Shown one piece after another: positions 12,215-23,374 of a DNA stretch of 64,000 nt. The DNA comes from Pontederia crassipes. Lineage: Eukaryota; Streptophyta; Magnoliopsida; Commelinales; Pontederiaceae. The notes beneath the pieces are model-generated. The model saw only the letters and a program-made list of their open reading frames with translations, did not search any database and had not been told where the DNA came from. Numbering within the stretch: the first letter of the stretch is position 1; the number at the start of each line of letters is the position of its first letter. The stretch is taken from the NCBI GenBank assembly GCA_030549335.1, contig CM060187.1:7936001-8000000 (forward strand), written 5' to 3'. Both the position numbers and the translations under genes were made by a program.

Positions 12215-15200
12215 ATGAGCTTCCAAGATCTCGAGGCGGGACGGCCGCTCACGGCGCGGAGAGACCTTGTCAACGGCGGTCGGCGGCAGCAGGACCCGTC
12301 GCAGGTCGTGTCCGCCGGCGTCTTCCAGATCAGCACCTCCGTTCGCAATTTCGAGCGCCTCGTCAATGCCATCGGGACACCCAAGGACACCCCAGAGCTG
12401 CGCGAGAAGCTGTGAGCGTCTCTTTTCTCTTTCCTAGATTGCTGGGTTTCTTTTGCGTGTTGGTTCTTCTTGATCATTGATCGGTTGGGGTTTGCCCTCT
12501 CCAATTTTCTTTCGATTCCAAGTGTTGCCCGTTGATTGTGCTTCACGCAGAAGTATCCCTCAATTTCACTTTAGTGCTAGGTTTTCTTAGTATACACGAT
12601 AGCCATCTTATTTCATGGCATGTGTGTTTAGGATAATGATTTAACGAGTTCATTATGAATTTATTCCAAATCAACCTTCCTCATGTCGCGTCACATAAAA
12701 AGGAATAAGCTTTATTTCCATGGTGTAAAATTTTTTTATATGTTACATTTTATAATCACATTCATTCAGTTCTCTAAATGACTAATATGTTCTATCGATT
12801 GCCTACCATCCAACAATTATCTTATGAAACATCAAGCTGATGATTCAGGTCACTTGACAAAACGATTTCAATCTGCCTAATTTTGGCCAATTTAAAATCT
12901 TTTAAAGCAGCTAAGTGCTTGGGGGTCCTCTGTGCTCTTCTTACCGTACCTTGTTTTTCAACTCTGGAAAACCTCTTCCCCTCAAAAAAAACCTCTTACC
13001 TCATTGGTTTTCTTAATGTCACTCAAGATTGATCACGTCAGTGTGGAAGGGCTTCCGCTAAGACCTTATGCAGCATAAAATCTGCTATAGAGTGTCGATG
13101 ATGTTTTGTGAACGAGTTGCCTTTATGATTTTCCTTGTTTCTCCACTTTTTTCTTACTGCAGCCAATATCTATGGCCATTTCATAGTTTTCAGTCATTTT
13201 ACCTTTCAGCATATGCTTACAGAATCTACTTGAGCCATATGTTCCCAATGTAATAATTTCTTGGTTCTTGTTTTATGGCAGGCGTAATTTAAGGCAACAA
13301 ATTGGGCAATTGGTGAAAGATACATCCGAAAAACTTAAACAAGCTAGTGAAACAGATCACCGCGCTGAAGTTAGTGTGAGTAACTGGCACATTCATTTTT
13401 AGTACATGATAAAATCTATCCTATTATTCAAGTTTATTTCATGTGTTATAATGCTTTTCTGACATCCCAGAGAATCATTGCACAACTGAAGCAGTGCACT
13501 CTTTCGTTAATGGAATCTGCTTATTTTTATGCATGATTGCGATTGCTATTTTGGCTTATGTTTAGGAGAAAAAGGTGTGTTGTGGTTATGTAAACTATTT
13601 AATGAGATTTTACGGTCGAAAAAGATGCCTGATGATTGGAGATTAAGTACATTAGTTCCTATTTACAAAAATAAAGGGGATATTCAGAATTGTGCAAATT
13701 ATAGAGGGATTAAACTTATGAGTCACACAATGAAATTATGGGAAAAAGTGATTGAGCATAGATTGAGAATGGAGACTAGTATTTCTGAGAGACAATTTGG
13801 GTTCATGCCAGGAAGATCCACTACAGAGGCGATTTATTTACTAAGGGGGATGATGGAGAAGTATCGAAGTAGGAGAAGAGACTTACATATGGCTTTCATT
13901 GACTTAGAGAAGGCGTATGATCGGGTACCAAGGGATGTACTTTGGAAAGCCTTGCAAAAGAAGAGGGTGAGTGTTGCCTACATTAAGGTAATACAAGATA
14001 TGTACGATGGGGCATTGACTAGGGTTAGGACACCCGGAGGTGAGACAAATGAATTTCCTATAGGAATTGGCCTACATCAAGGATCAGCTTTAAGCCCGTA
14101 TCTATTTAACTTAGTTATCGATGCTATAACCGAGAGTATCACAGAGGAGGTACCTAAGTGCATGCTATTTGCGGATGATATAGTACTTTTAGCGGATTCA
14201 AGAGAAGAGATTAATACAAAATTGGAAATATGGAGAAATACGTTGGAGTCAAAGGGTTTTCGTTTAAGTAGGAATAAAACAGAATATATGCATAGCAATT
14301 TCACAAATAAACAACTTAGAGACGATTTGAAAGTTAGGCTAGGGGAGGATATAATTCCTCAAGTGACAAAGTTTAAATATTTAGGATCAATTATAAGACA
14401 AGATGGTGAGATTGATGACGATGTTAATCATAGAATTCAAGCTGGTTAGTGTAAGTGGAGGAAAGACACTGGAGTTCTTTGTGATAGAAAATACCCAATA
14501 AAGTTAAAGGAAAATTCTATCGTACTGCTATAAGGCCAGCAATGTTATATGGTAGTGAATGTTGGGCTATGAAGGGACAACATGAACGTAAAGTGGGGGT
14601 AGCCGAAATGAGGATGTTGAGATGGATGTGTGGTCATACAAGATTAGATAAGATTAGGAATGACCATATACGTGAACGAGTCGGAGTGGCTCCTATTAGT
14701 GAGAAAATGGTAGAGAATCGTTTGAGATGGTTTGGTCATGTTCAGAGAAGACCATTAGATGCGCCAGTAAGAAGAGTAAATCAAATAATCTGGAGTCCGA
14801 TTAAAAGAGGGAGAGGGAGGCCAAGGCGGACACTTGACGAACTAATAGAGCAAGATCTATTGGTGAATAATATACCGAAAGGTTTGGTTACTAATAGAGC
14901 GGAATGGCGTCGTATGATCCATGTAGCCGACCCCACCTAGTGGGATAAGGCTTTGTTGTTGTTGTTGTTTGTTGTTTGTCCTTTTATTGATCTAAGTTTT
15001 GCAGTTAGTGGAATGTAATTTAAAATTCTGGGCTCTAAACAATTCATGGGATCCATCATGTACCAAAATTTCCTTTTCATTGTTAGAGATTCTGTTAATC
15101 TGAAAGCTCCATCCTCTTGAAGGGAGCAGAAAGGATGACGGCCATGTGCACACAGCCATTTTTATTTGTATGAAAGAATGTTACATCAAACTGTTACAAT

Positions 15201-17094
15201 AGTGCATGTTCTCTCAACAAGCATCTAGACATAGATGTGATGTTTTCAACAAGCCTTTCTTATTTCATTGGCAAATCAGGCTAAATTGTTTTTGGACCCT
15301 AATATGCAGATAGTGAAAGACTTACGATGAATGTGTCTTATCAATATTTTATCTCTAAACCAAGACTAGATTTCAGCTTCATTGCATGGAGTAATGAATA
15401 TTTCTGCTAAGCAATTCTTGTCACTTTTGCTGCTTTTATAATGTCCTTATGCAACTGTGTGCGCTCAATGTTTGACATAGGCATGATATTTAATTCCAGG
15501 CAAGCAAAAAGATAGCTGATGCTAAACTTGCAAAAGATTTTCAAAATATTCTTAAAGAGTTCCAGAAAGTCCAAAGGCTTGCAGCTGAGCGAGAAACTGC
15601 ATTTGCTCCTTTGGTTCAACAGGTTCCTACCAGGTAATCTTTTGTGATACAATCAGTTAAAAGTTGATACCTTGTCCTTTGGTTTGTTGTACTATTGGAA
15701 AGTTGATTTGCTAGTCATGATGAGAGTAAGATTGTCGTTTATTTATATCGTTATGACATCTAAAAAAACTAATAATAATGGCATCATTTATCAACACCAA
15801 CCATTAGGTTTTGATCCGGTGATAGATTCATGGGTGGACCCAGGGTCCTTACATTCTTTAATCTCTTTGCATAATGTGACTTACTCTCTCAGCAGCAAGT
15901 TTCATCTCTCAATGTGAATACGTGTCATTAACTGGACGTCTTTCTACAGCTATACTGTGTCCGAAGTGGACTCCGATTCCAATAAATCAGCAGAACAACG
16001 AGTTTTGCTGGCAGAGTCCAAAAGGTTAGTTGTGAGCAACTTAGTTTTTTTTTTTTTCTGATTATTTATCATTTTTGTGTGTGTCTGATAGTTATCTCTG
16101 TGAATAATTTAAATATATGCACTTGTTTGTAGTGCATCTGTTTGTGCATCATTTCATTGGAAACTTGAACCTATTTAAATATCAAATTTTAATCTTTAGT
16201 TCCATCTATACAATTCCCCGAGTGATAATAACAGAAAACCCACATTATCTACCCACATAAATCTCTCTAAAAAAATCATAAAATCCCCCAGAAAAAGTCA
16301 TAAATCCTAACACTATATTGGCCTATTGTAAGGCAACAAAAGTAATGTGCTTCAATGTGGCAGAAGTCATGAATCTGTTTGTTTAAATGAATGTTTTATG
16401 TGACAGACTTTCCTATTAATTGAATAACTTGTGTACTTTCATTTCCTGGGATCAATAATCAGTTTTCTGATTTTTAAAGGTCTTGACGCCCAATTTTTTT
16501 ATTGGCATATATTCTTTCTTCCATCTTATTATGAGAAGATCATAAATTGAATGAGTATTCCTTTTATCTAATTTCAACATGAGGATTGAATATTCATTCT
16601 TCGAATACTGCAGACAAGAGATATTGTTGTTAGACAATGAAGTTGTATTCAATGAGGCAATGATTGAGGAAAGAGAACAAAGCATACAAGACATCCAACA
16701 GCAGATTGGTCAAGTGAATGATATTTTTAAGGATCTTGCTGTACTGGTTCATGATCAAGGAACTATGATTGGTAAGCATTATTCAACAATTTGCTGATGG
16801 GGTGTACTATTTTCTCTCTTCTTTCTGATGTCGTAATGTTTAATGCAGATGACATTGATACCCACATCGAGAACTCTTACGCTGCGACTGCACAAGCAAA
16901 AAACCAACTATCCAAGGCAGCAAAAACGCAGAAGTCAAATTCATCCATGGTAAAAACTCGCTCCTGATGACGTTAAAATTTATTGGCAAAAAAATTTCTT
17001 TCTATTAAGACAACATTATATTTTCCAGGCGTGCTTGCTGTTGGTGATATTTGGGATCGTGTTACTCATCTTGATCATAGTACTAGCAGCCTAA
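12215..17094 (+). CDS. SYP22: Syntaxin of plants 22-like Qa-SNARE (7 exons, 274 aa)
   Basis: This is a SYP2-family Qa-SNARE, which drives membrane fusion at the prevacuolar compartment and vacuole. Exons by GT-AG junctions and family alignment: 12215-12411, 13282-13375, 15500-15633, 15950-16024, 16614-16771, 16849-16949, 17029-17094; all phases join and give 274 residues. It opens with the family start MSFQDLEAG. An N-terminal helical region (about 30-150) includes [14 protein letters not shown] and [13 protein letters not shown]. The SNARE motif spans about 176-238, with the zero-layer glutamine at Q215 in HDQGTMID. A C-terminal anchor (about 254-272, [21 protein letters not shown]) is followed directly by the stop. 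Length matches the family (about 270). The ATG sits after a GC-rich leader and no upstream in-frame extension is needed. Intron 2 (2.1 kb) holds a LINE in sense orientation. No broken residue was seen, so it is probably functional. SYP21/SYP23 cannot be separated from SYP22 by eye. Confidence 0.93.
13560..14975 (+). mobile_element. 5'-truncated RTE-type LINE in SYP22 intron 2
   Basis: A non-LTR reverse transcriptase fragment reads from about 13560. It shows [14 protein letters not shown] (catalytic motif A, about 13892-13933), [14 protein letters not shown] (motif B, about 14069-14110) and LFADDIVLL (motif C, about 14164-14190). An in-frame TAG at 14447, where the family usually has tryptophan, and a following frameshift break it. 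The C-terminal part resumes at 14542-14940 and ends HVADPT. After the stop comes TGGGATAAGGCTTTG and a (TTG)n tail, the usual 3' end of plant RTE elements. The endonuclease domain and RT N-terminus are missing, which fits 5' truncation on insertion. A target-site duplication was not resolved. It lies in the same orientation as the host gene and inside an intron, so splicing is probably tolerated. Confidence 0.9.
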
Positions 17095-17346
17095 TCATGG
17101 ATCTAAAGAATAGTTAGATCTGGCCTGGTTGTCTCACCTTGCTTGAGGACCATTTCGAGCATCTCATGTAGACCTTGTAATCCCGATTTCTGAAGTTGTC
17201 ACGACTTGGGGTGTTCAGTACAGAGAAATGGTATACTGATTATTAAAGAATTTGTGTGCTACCTTATTCTTTGACACTGTTTGTCGTTCGTGTCGGTTTG
17301 TTTGTATGGGTTAAGCATGTGTCCACAAGCTGCTATCGTTGTTGTA

Positions 17347-17352
17347 AATAAA
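17347..17352 (+). terminator. Candidate poly(A) signal of the SYP22-like gene
   Basis: AATAAA lies 253 bp after the stop codon, a normal plant 3' UTR distance. A weaker alternative (ATTAAAG) lies near 17242. Plant signals are loose, so the exact cleavage site is unknown. Confidence 0.45.
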
Positions 17353-18279
17353 GGCAAATGAAAGTTGTTTGATGACCTTGGGCAATCCTCCAGAGGGAGG
17401 GATTTCCAAATGAACTAGCAGTTTGATTGGGCAACATTGATTTCTTAGTCTTTTTTTTTCTTTTTAGTTTTACAAAATAAGAGAATTTTATATCTGATCG
17501 TAGCATTCAATGAAGTCCTCTCCTGATATGTCGACATGGTTCTCTCACATATGGGAAGCCATAATTATGATGATCATGGAATACAGGTAAAACTCTCTTT
17601 CAAGGACTTAACTGTAACATTGAATGGCATTTCGGCACGAGGAAACCGAACCAATCTTCCCCAAGGTGCAAATATTCCAATCTTTTTGAGTTTTTAAGTC
17701 TAATTGCAAGGCTGTCTAAATTAAATTATGTTTTTGTAGGTTGTGTTTGGATAAAGGGTTAAGTAGAGATAGGTTGAGTTTAATGGGGGTGGGAATATGA
17801 TTTTAAATTAGACTTATCAAATTGGTAACTTCTGAGGGGTTAAAAATTTTTATTCTCCTACCTTTTTCTTCTCATTTAAATTAAAAGTAAATAAAATCTT
17901 ATTAAGGATACAAAGACATTTACCTATTTTGATCTTTCTTAATTCATGTATTAAGATTTATATTTAAACAGGTAATGGGTTAAATTATCCCGTCAACCAT
18001 TATTTATATAAATTCTCGCTACACAATCTCACCCACCAACACTTCATCATTCTAACCCATCCATCTTAACTTAAATTATCTGAAATATGGAGGAATGAGA
18101 TTAGTCATGCTTTGTTGTATTTTTTATTTAATTTAAGAGGGATGAAGTGGAATGATCAGATTCTCTAAACATTATATTTTTTAATCTACCAATTTGATGG
18201 AGTGAGAAGGAATATACAATTTTATATCAAATTACTCACTCTATTATTTCCAAATTAAACAACCTCTCTTATTTCCAAA
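17353..18279. other. Intergenic DNA between SYP22 and the Mutator-like element
   Basis: No gene seen. A 'gtgtttggata' word near 17747 is matched by its inverse near 20190, hinting at an older TIR element around the Mutator-like insertion, but the similarity is too short to call. A duplicated 'atttccaaattaaacaa' at about 18246-18262 and 18271-18287 lies just left of the insertion site. Confidence 0.4.
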
Positions 18280-18288
18280 TTAAACAAA

Positions 18289-18665
18289 GAGTTATTTCCT
18301 CAAACCATCTCTAAACTATCACGATTTTCCAGATCTAACTCCAAACTCCAAACTCCAAACTTCATTTTTTGGGTCCCTCCAATTCATCAATTTCTCGGTT
18401 ATTTTTAATTTTTCACATTTGTAAAAAGTCAATTATACTCCTACCTTAAGTGTTAGTCTTTTTTACTTAAAATCATGGGTTATTTCTCCAAACCACCTCT
18501 AAACTATCACGATTTTGTTCAAATCTAACTCCAAACTTCAAACTTCATTTTTTGGGTCCCTAAACTATCACGATTTTTCTAATTTGATCCTTTCGTCTAA
18601 TTTCGTCAACTTCTCGGTTACCTTTAATTTTTCGCATTTGTGAAAAATCCATTATACCTCTATCA
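18289..18665. repeat. Tandemly duplicated left terminal repeat of the Mutator-like element
   Basis: The units 18289-18445 and 18477-18665 each read GTTATTTC, then 'aaaccaycyctaaactatca' (y = c or t), 'tcattttttgggtccctc/a' and 'tttctcggtta', then end in a 'cattatac/caattatac' stretch. Only the outer copy is flanked by the 9-bp target repeat, so the inner copy probably arose by internal duplication or a nested end. Confidence 0.75.
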
Positions 18666-18754
18666 CGGAGGTGGGGTGGGGGGCTCGCCACCGGCCAACC
18701 CGTCCTTGTACTCGGCGCCCGGTTTCGTTGCCACATTAGCACGCTCCCATAGGT

Positions 18755-19090
18755 TCCCAACCCTGACTGAACTGTCGACGGGCCACTCGTCCCAGAGGGC
18801 CATCAAAATCATCTTCATCTTGAGCTTGTCCCGGGCATCATCGAGATGCTCTTCCGCGTCCATAACCTGCCCTGTATGGTGGCCCGATTTGAGGAGTACC
18901 GCATGGCCATGCATTCCTGAGCCGTCTGATCGGAGGACCCCCGCTACGCCGCCGACGGGAATGAAATGATGCGGTTTCACTGCGCGACAACGGACGGGTG
19001 AAGGTCGCAGCGGGGTTCGTCGAAGGAGGCATTCGGACGTTTGCGGCGAGCGCCGGAGGAGGCATCTTCGTGCTTGACGCTGCGGACGCG
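18755..19090 (+). pseudogene. Captured fragment of a C2H2 zinc-finger-like host gene
   Basis: Reading across frames gives LTELSTGHSSQRAIKIIF (about 18760-18815), then in another frame IIEMLFRVHNLPCMVARFEEYR (about 18838-18903), then YAADGNEMMRFHCATTDG (about 18943-18996) and GFVEGGIRTFAAS (about 19015-19053). This order (TGHSS..IIF, IEMLFRVHN..ARFEEYR, ADGNE..RFHC, GIRT..AS) matches a plant protein family annotated as C2H2-type zinc-finger-like (At1g75710-related, from memory). The copy has frame changes and at least one stop (about 18917), so it is non-coding now. GC content is far above the surroundings, as expected of captured exon sequence. Confidence 0.6.
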
Positions 19091-19110
19091 ACTCGTTCAA
19101 CCTCCGGTCA

Positions 19111-19516
19111 TTGATGCTTGGCAGCTTGAAGCTTCTCGGGGACGCACACCTCAAGAACAGCAGCATCCGTCTCACTTGCGACCTACCAGTGCCCACATCC
19201 GGCGCCGACCGCACCCTATTCACGGACCCCGTATGCCTCCGGCACCCGACCACCGGACTTCCCCTCGCCTTCTCCACCTTCTTCTCCTTCTCGGTCACAG
19301 TGACCGTACGTCGGCAGGGGGCTTGCCTTCGTGCTCACCTCAAACGACTCCTTCGTCGGCGACGCTGACGGGTTCCTCGGCATCGTCAACGCTACGGCGC
19401 CTCCCATCGTGTCGTCCGTCATCGCCATGGAGTTCGACACTATCATGGATGTGGAGTTCAAGGACATCAACGAGAACCACGTCGGACTCGACCTCAACAG
19501 CTCTAGCGCCGGCGAG
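19111..19516 (+). pseudogene. Captured L-type lectin domain fragment (lectin receptor kinase-like)
   Basis: The first frame gives LKLLGDAHLKNSSIRLT and FSTFFSFSVT (about 19126-19302). After a small frame change it continues LAFVLTSNDSFVGDADGFLG and MEFDTIMDVEFKDINENHVG LDLNS (about 19324-19500). EFDT..D.EF..I..NHVGLDLNS is the metal-binding region of legume-type lectin domains, and the details fit clade VIII L-type lectin receptor kinases. Only part of the lectin domain is present; there is no transmembrane or kinase part. The frameshift near 19303-19330 and the truncated ends make it a pseudogene fragment. It lies downstream of a fragment of a different gene inside one transposon, so capture is the natural explanation. 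Confidence 0.85.
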
Positions 19517-19885
19517 CTTGCGAGGGAGGCGCCACCCCTTGTTCTTTCTTGCTTCACGCGAGGGAGGGAGAAAAGAGGGGGGGGGGGGGGTCTCGCCGGC
19601 ACACGAGGTCACTAAGGGGGCGTCGGCGTTAGCAGGGGCATTTTTCTTTTTTCTTTTTTTATTATATTTATTATGTATTATTTTTAAAAGTTAGAGGGCA
19701 ATTTGAACTTTTCGTAAATAAAAAAATAAAATTAGCAGGAAACATGACAGAAGTCGACAGAAGGAACAAATTGGAAAAAAATCGTGATAGTTTAGGGACC
19801 CAAAAAATGAAGTTCGTAGTTTGGAGTTAGATTTGAAAAATCGTGATAGTTTAAGGGTGGTCTAAGGAAATAACCCTGAAACAAA

Positions 19886-20461
19886 TTCTCTATTCTCTCT
19901 CTTACATTAATAAATTATCTTTTTCTACTGTATGAATATTATATTAATAAAATATTTTTTATTCCTAATTATTCTTTATAATATTTATCTCTCATTCTTT
20001 ACTTTTTACATATATAATAGAAAATAGAAAAATAGATAGAACAAAAAAATAAAAAAGAAAATAAAAGTGGTAAACAATAAATATTTATTACTTATTAGAT
20101 ATTATAATAGTTTAATATAATAAAGGGTAAAATGACTTTTTAGTAAATAAAACTTTCATTCTTCAACCAATCATTTTTTACAACTTACTATCCAAACACG
20201 AACTTTCTAATGACACATCACACTCCACCACCCCATTTCATCCCTTCATTAGTTAATTACCAAATAGACCCTTAAGTAACGTTTTAGTTAATTACCAAAT
20301 GAACCCTTAAGTAACATTTGACTCGATACCCTGAGGTGAGATGGGTGCATGAGAGAGATTGAATATGTTGAAATTGAATGAATATAGCATTTTATACCTT
20401 GTGTTATCTTGAGGGCACCTAATTTCGAAGGGACAAATCAAGGTGACAAACATGTAATTTT
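19886..20461. other. Intergenic DNA
   Basis: AT-rich, no gene. A small tandem duplication of 'ttagttaattaccaaat' followed by 'acccttaagtaac' lies at about 20251-20315. Confidence 0.5.
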
Positions 20462-21656
20462 TGTTGGGTCAAAGTTTTAATGTCATATCAAATTATATTT
20501 TGATGACACAAACCTCGAATGATTAAAGTTAAAATGCAGAAAAAATTTAAAGAAAAATGAATAACTTTATGCACTACACTTTGATTAAATAATTGACACT
20601 GATCTCACTACTTTTGGATGAATATTGAACATGAAATTGTAGAGAATTTTGTTAGCTTTCCACAGACTCCAAGATCATCTAATTTGGATAACTGTACAAA
20701 ATATTATGCTCAAAATAGTGCAGGACGATCAACCTGCCGGTCGAAGCTATGAAGGCCGGTTGCCGGTCGATCGATTGGAGATACCAATCGACCGATCAAT
20801 GCATAAACTACTCAAATCCATGTCGAGACTACACCAGTCGATAGACCGATCGATGCACTTGACGACCGATTAACTCAACGGGCGAAAATTAAAACTGCGA
20901 GACTATGTCGATCGACTGACCGGTCGATAGTCCGATCGACCGACCAGCAGCGGCAACTGAGGAAATCAGTGAAACGGTCATATAGACCGGTCGACCGGCC
21001 CATAAATGCGGTCGACCGGTCCATTACTGAAATGAATAGTAACAGTTATATTTCAAAGAGAAAAATGTGGAATGATTTCTGGACGAATTTTTCATATGCC
21101 AGAGCCTATAAAAGGAGTGCCAAGGCCAAAAGCAAAAGCACCCATCGAAGCCTTGAAATTATCATTTTGAGTTTTCTTTATTTCTCTCTTCCACTCTTGT
21201 GAGCATAGAATTGCAAAAAAGAGACATTCTTGTTCAGAAAAAAATAGAGAGAGCTCCTGTGTAAAAGATGTTTTAAATTTTACCTCTTGAGCGAGAGAAA
21301 ATGATTATCTTCCTAGGAGGAGAGGTTGCCTTGTCTCTCGAAGCGGAGAAAAGGTGATTGATGTAAAGGACTTTCTTCCTTGTCCCATTTGGAACAAAGG
21401 AAGGGATTATTGGAATCTCCGGCGGTCTCGAGGTCGGAGCGGGGACGTAGGCTAAGGTGTGGCCGAACCTCATCAACAACCATCGTGTCTTTGCGTTTGA
21501 TTTTCTCTCTCTCTCTCCCCTTTCATATTATGTTTATCATATAAATTGCAGAGGTTTTAAGAATCGGTTTTGTGCTTCCGTGACGATCTTGTGAAATTGA
21601 CATTTTTGATTTAACACCAATTCACCCCCGCTTTTGGCGCCCTTTGGGATCCAACA
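20462..21656 (+). repeat. LTR 1 of the gag-only element (1195 bp)
   Basis: It begins TGTTGGGTC and ends GATCCAACA, keeping the TG...CA termini. A TATA box (TATAAAAG, 21107-21114) lies after a U3 region rich in CGGTCGACC-type palindromes (about 20740-21025). A primer-binding site, TGGTATCAGAG, follows two bases after the end (21659-21669), complementary to the 3' end of initiator tRNA-Met. Confidence 0.92.
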
Positions 21657-21771
21657 ATTGGTATCAGAGTGGTTGCTCTTGTTTCGATCTTTTGAATCAT
21701 CTCATTTTTTTTAGATCTAATCATTTTTAAGATTCAATCGCCCTTTTTAAGATTTATCAATCTTAAGAGCT

Positions 21772-23374
21772 ATGGCAACGATTGAATTTATTTTTGCCGA
21801 AGGACAATCAATTAGTCGTCCTCCCCTTTTAAATGCATCAAATTTTGCATATTGAAAAATCCGAATTCAAGCCTACATATGTTCTATTGGTATAAACATG
21901 TGGGATATTGTTGAAAAAGGCTATTATTTACATGAAAAATTACCTTCCGAACATGACGAAAGACAGAAAATATTTTCAAAATTGGATTGGAAAGCAAAGA
22001 ATATTTTTTTATTGTGCTTTGGATTCAACGGATTTTAATCGGATTTCTAATTGTGAAAGTGCAACCGAACTTTGGAAGAAACTTATTACCACTTACGAAG
22101 GAACAGATAGAGTCAAAGAATCTAAATTAAAAATTTTGAACCATCAATATGATTCTTCAAAATGCATGAAAATGAATCTATAAATGATATGGTTGTTCGA
22201 TTTAATGATATCATGAATGGCTTAGCCTCTTTGGGCGAACCGAGAACTAATCCCCAAAAAGTGAAAGAGATTCTCAGGTCCCTCTCCTCTCAATGACATA
22301 CAAAAAGGACGGTGATCAAAGAAAAGGATCTGAACAAATTAGATTTTGATGATCTTATTGGTTCACTTCTAACCTATGAGATCGGAATTCAAGAAGAAGA
22401 AGAATCAAATGCTCGCAAAAAGAAGACACTGGCTTTGAAAGCAAGCAAAAATGAAGATGACTCGAGTGAAGAATAAGTAGACGAAAAGAGACTCACCCTC
22501 GACACAAGAAGATTCGATAAGTATCTCAAATTGGTGAAAAAGAAAGAAAAGAATGTGAGGCCTACCCGAAGATCATACAAAAATCACAAAGAAGAGACAT
22601 CTCATAAAAGAAAGAAGAAAATGCATGAAGAGTCAAGTGAAGATGAATAAAATGAATCATCAAATTCATCTAGTGATGATGCATATCTATGCTTAATGGC
22701 ACATAATGATGAGGTATCCTCCAACTCTTCTTATTGCTCTAGTGCTAATAGTGATAATGATGATGAGGATGATAATGTCAATTTTGACATGCATAAGGGA
22801 TTTTTTTCTTAATTGAAAAATATCTTATTCTTAAAAAAAGAAATAAAAAATGATGGATGACTTTCATATTATAAAAGATGACCTTGATATTTTAAAAAAG
22901 GAAAGAGATGCCTGTCTAATTCGTAGTGAAACCTTGAGAAATGATCCTCATATTATGAAAAGTTAGCTTGAAAAATTAAAAGTGAAAAAGGATACATATT
23001 TTTTGGAAAATGAAAATCTCAAAAATGAAATTGAAACTTTAGAAGTTACACATGCATGTTAAAATGTCAAACTAGTATGTTCATTAGAAAATCAAGAAAA
23101 TGCCTCTTTGAAAAATACACAAAATAGCGATAAGACTATTTCGCATATAACGAAAAATAATCTTAGGAATCATTTTGCACATGAAGATTCTTATTGGAAT
23201 TCCAATCATGGTAGAAAATCACATCTCAAATGTTTTACATGTGGATTTTATGGTCACTATTCATATCAATGTAAAATGAGAAAATCATTACAACATAGCA
23301 AGATTTGGGTTCCGAAAGGAACATTGACTAGCAAAATAGGACCCAAAGAATTTTGGGTACCAAAAGTCACTTAA
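21772..23374 (+). pseudogene. Copia-type gag, first copy (degenerate)
   Basis: From ATG 21772 the frame reads MATIEFIFAEGQSI and includes INMWDIVEKGYYLHEKLP, the start of the UBN2-type gag domain typical of Ty1/copia. It has an in-frame TGA at 21853 where tryptophan is usual. Further pieces are ATELWKKLITTYEG (about 22050-22095), INDMVVRFNDIMNGLASLG (about 22177-22240) and a lysine/glutamate-rich linker. A CCHC zinc knuckle CFTCGFYGHYSYQC lies at 23231-23272. It ends WVPKVT and TAA at 23372. Frameshifts near 21960-22160 and stops (for example TAA 22648) break it. Nothing resembling pol follows; about 720 bp of non-coding DNA runs to the polypurine tract. Confidence 0.85.

Larger units (their letters stand above)
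18289..19876. mobile_element. Mutator-like (Pack-MULE-type) element carrying two host gene fragments
   Basis: Long terminal inverted repeats (about 100 bp or more) contain AAACTATCACGATTTT and TCATTTTTTGGGTCCCT near the left end, with the inverse at 19779-19876. The flanks are 9-bp direct repeats, TTAAACAAA (18280-18288) and TGAAACAAA (19877-19885), identical at 8 of 9 positions; 9 bp is the Mutator hallmark. The interior (about 18660-19620) is strikingly GC-rich against AT-rich surroundings and encodes pieces of two unrelated host proteins. No transposase is present, so the element is non-autonomous. The left terminal sequence is present twice (18289 and 18477). Confidence 0.85.

Noticed and set aside
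12055..12546. 163-codon open frame on the minus strand
   Set aside because: It is antisense to the 5' UTR and first exon of the SYP22-like gene, which has clear family identity and splice sites; the open frame is a by-product of GC-rich sequence.
18663..19298. 211-codon minus-strand and several plus-strand open frames in the GC-rich core
   Set aside because: They overlap captured fragments whose recognisable protein similarity lies on the plus strand in interrupted frames; the minus-strand protein resembles nothing.
17738..20200. Older TIR element surrounding the Mutator-like insertion
   Set aside because: Only about 11 bp ('gtgtttggata' and its inverse) match at the proposed ends; similarity inside is not convincing.
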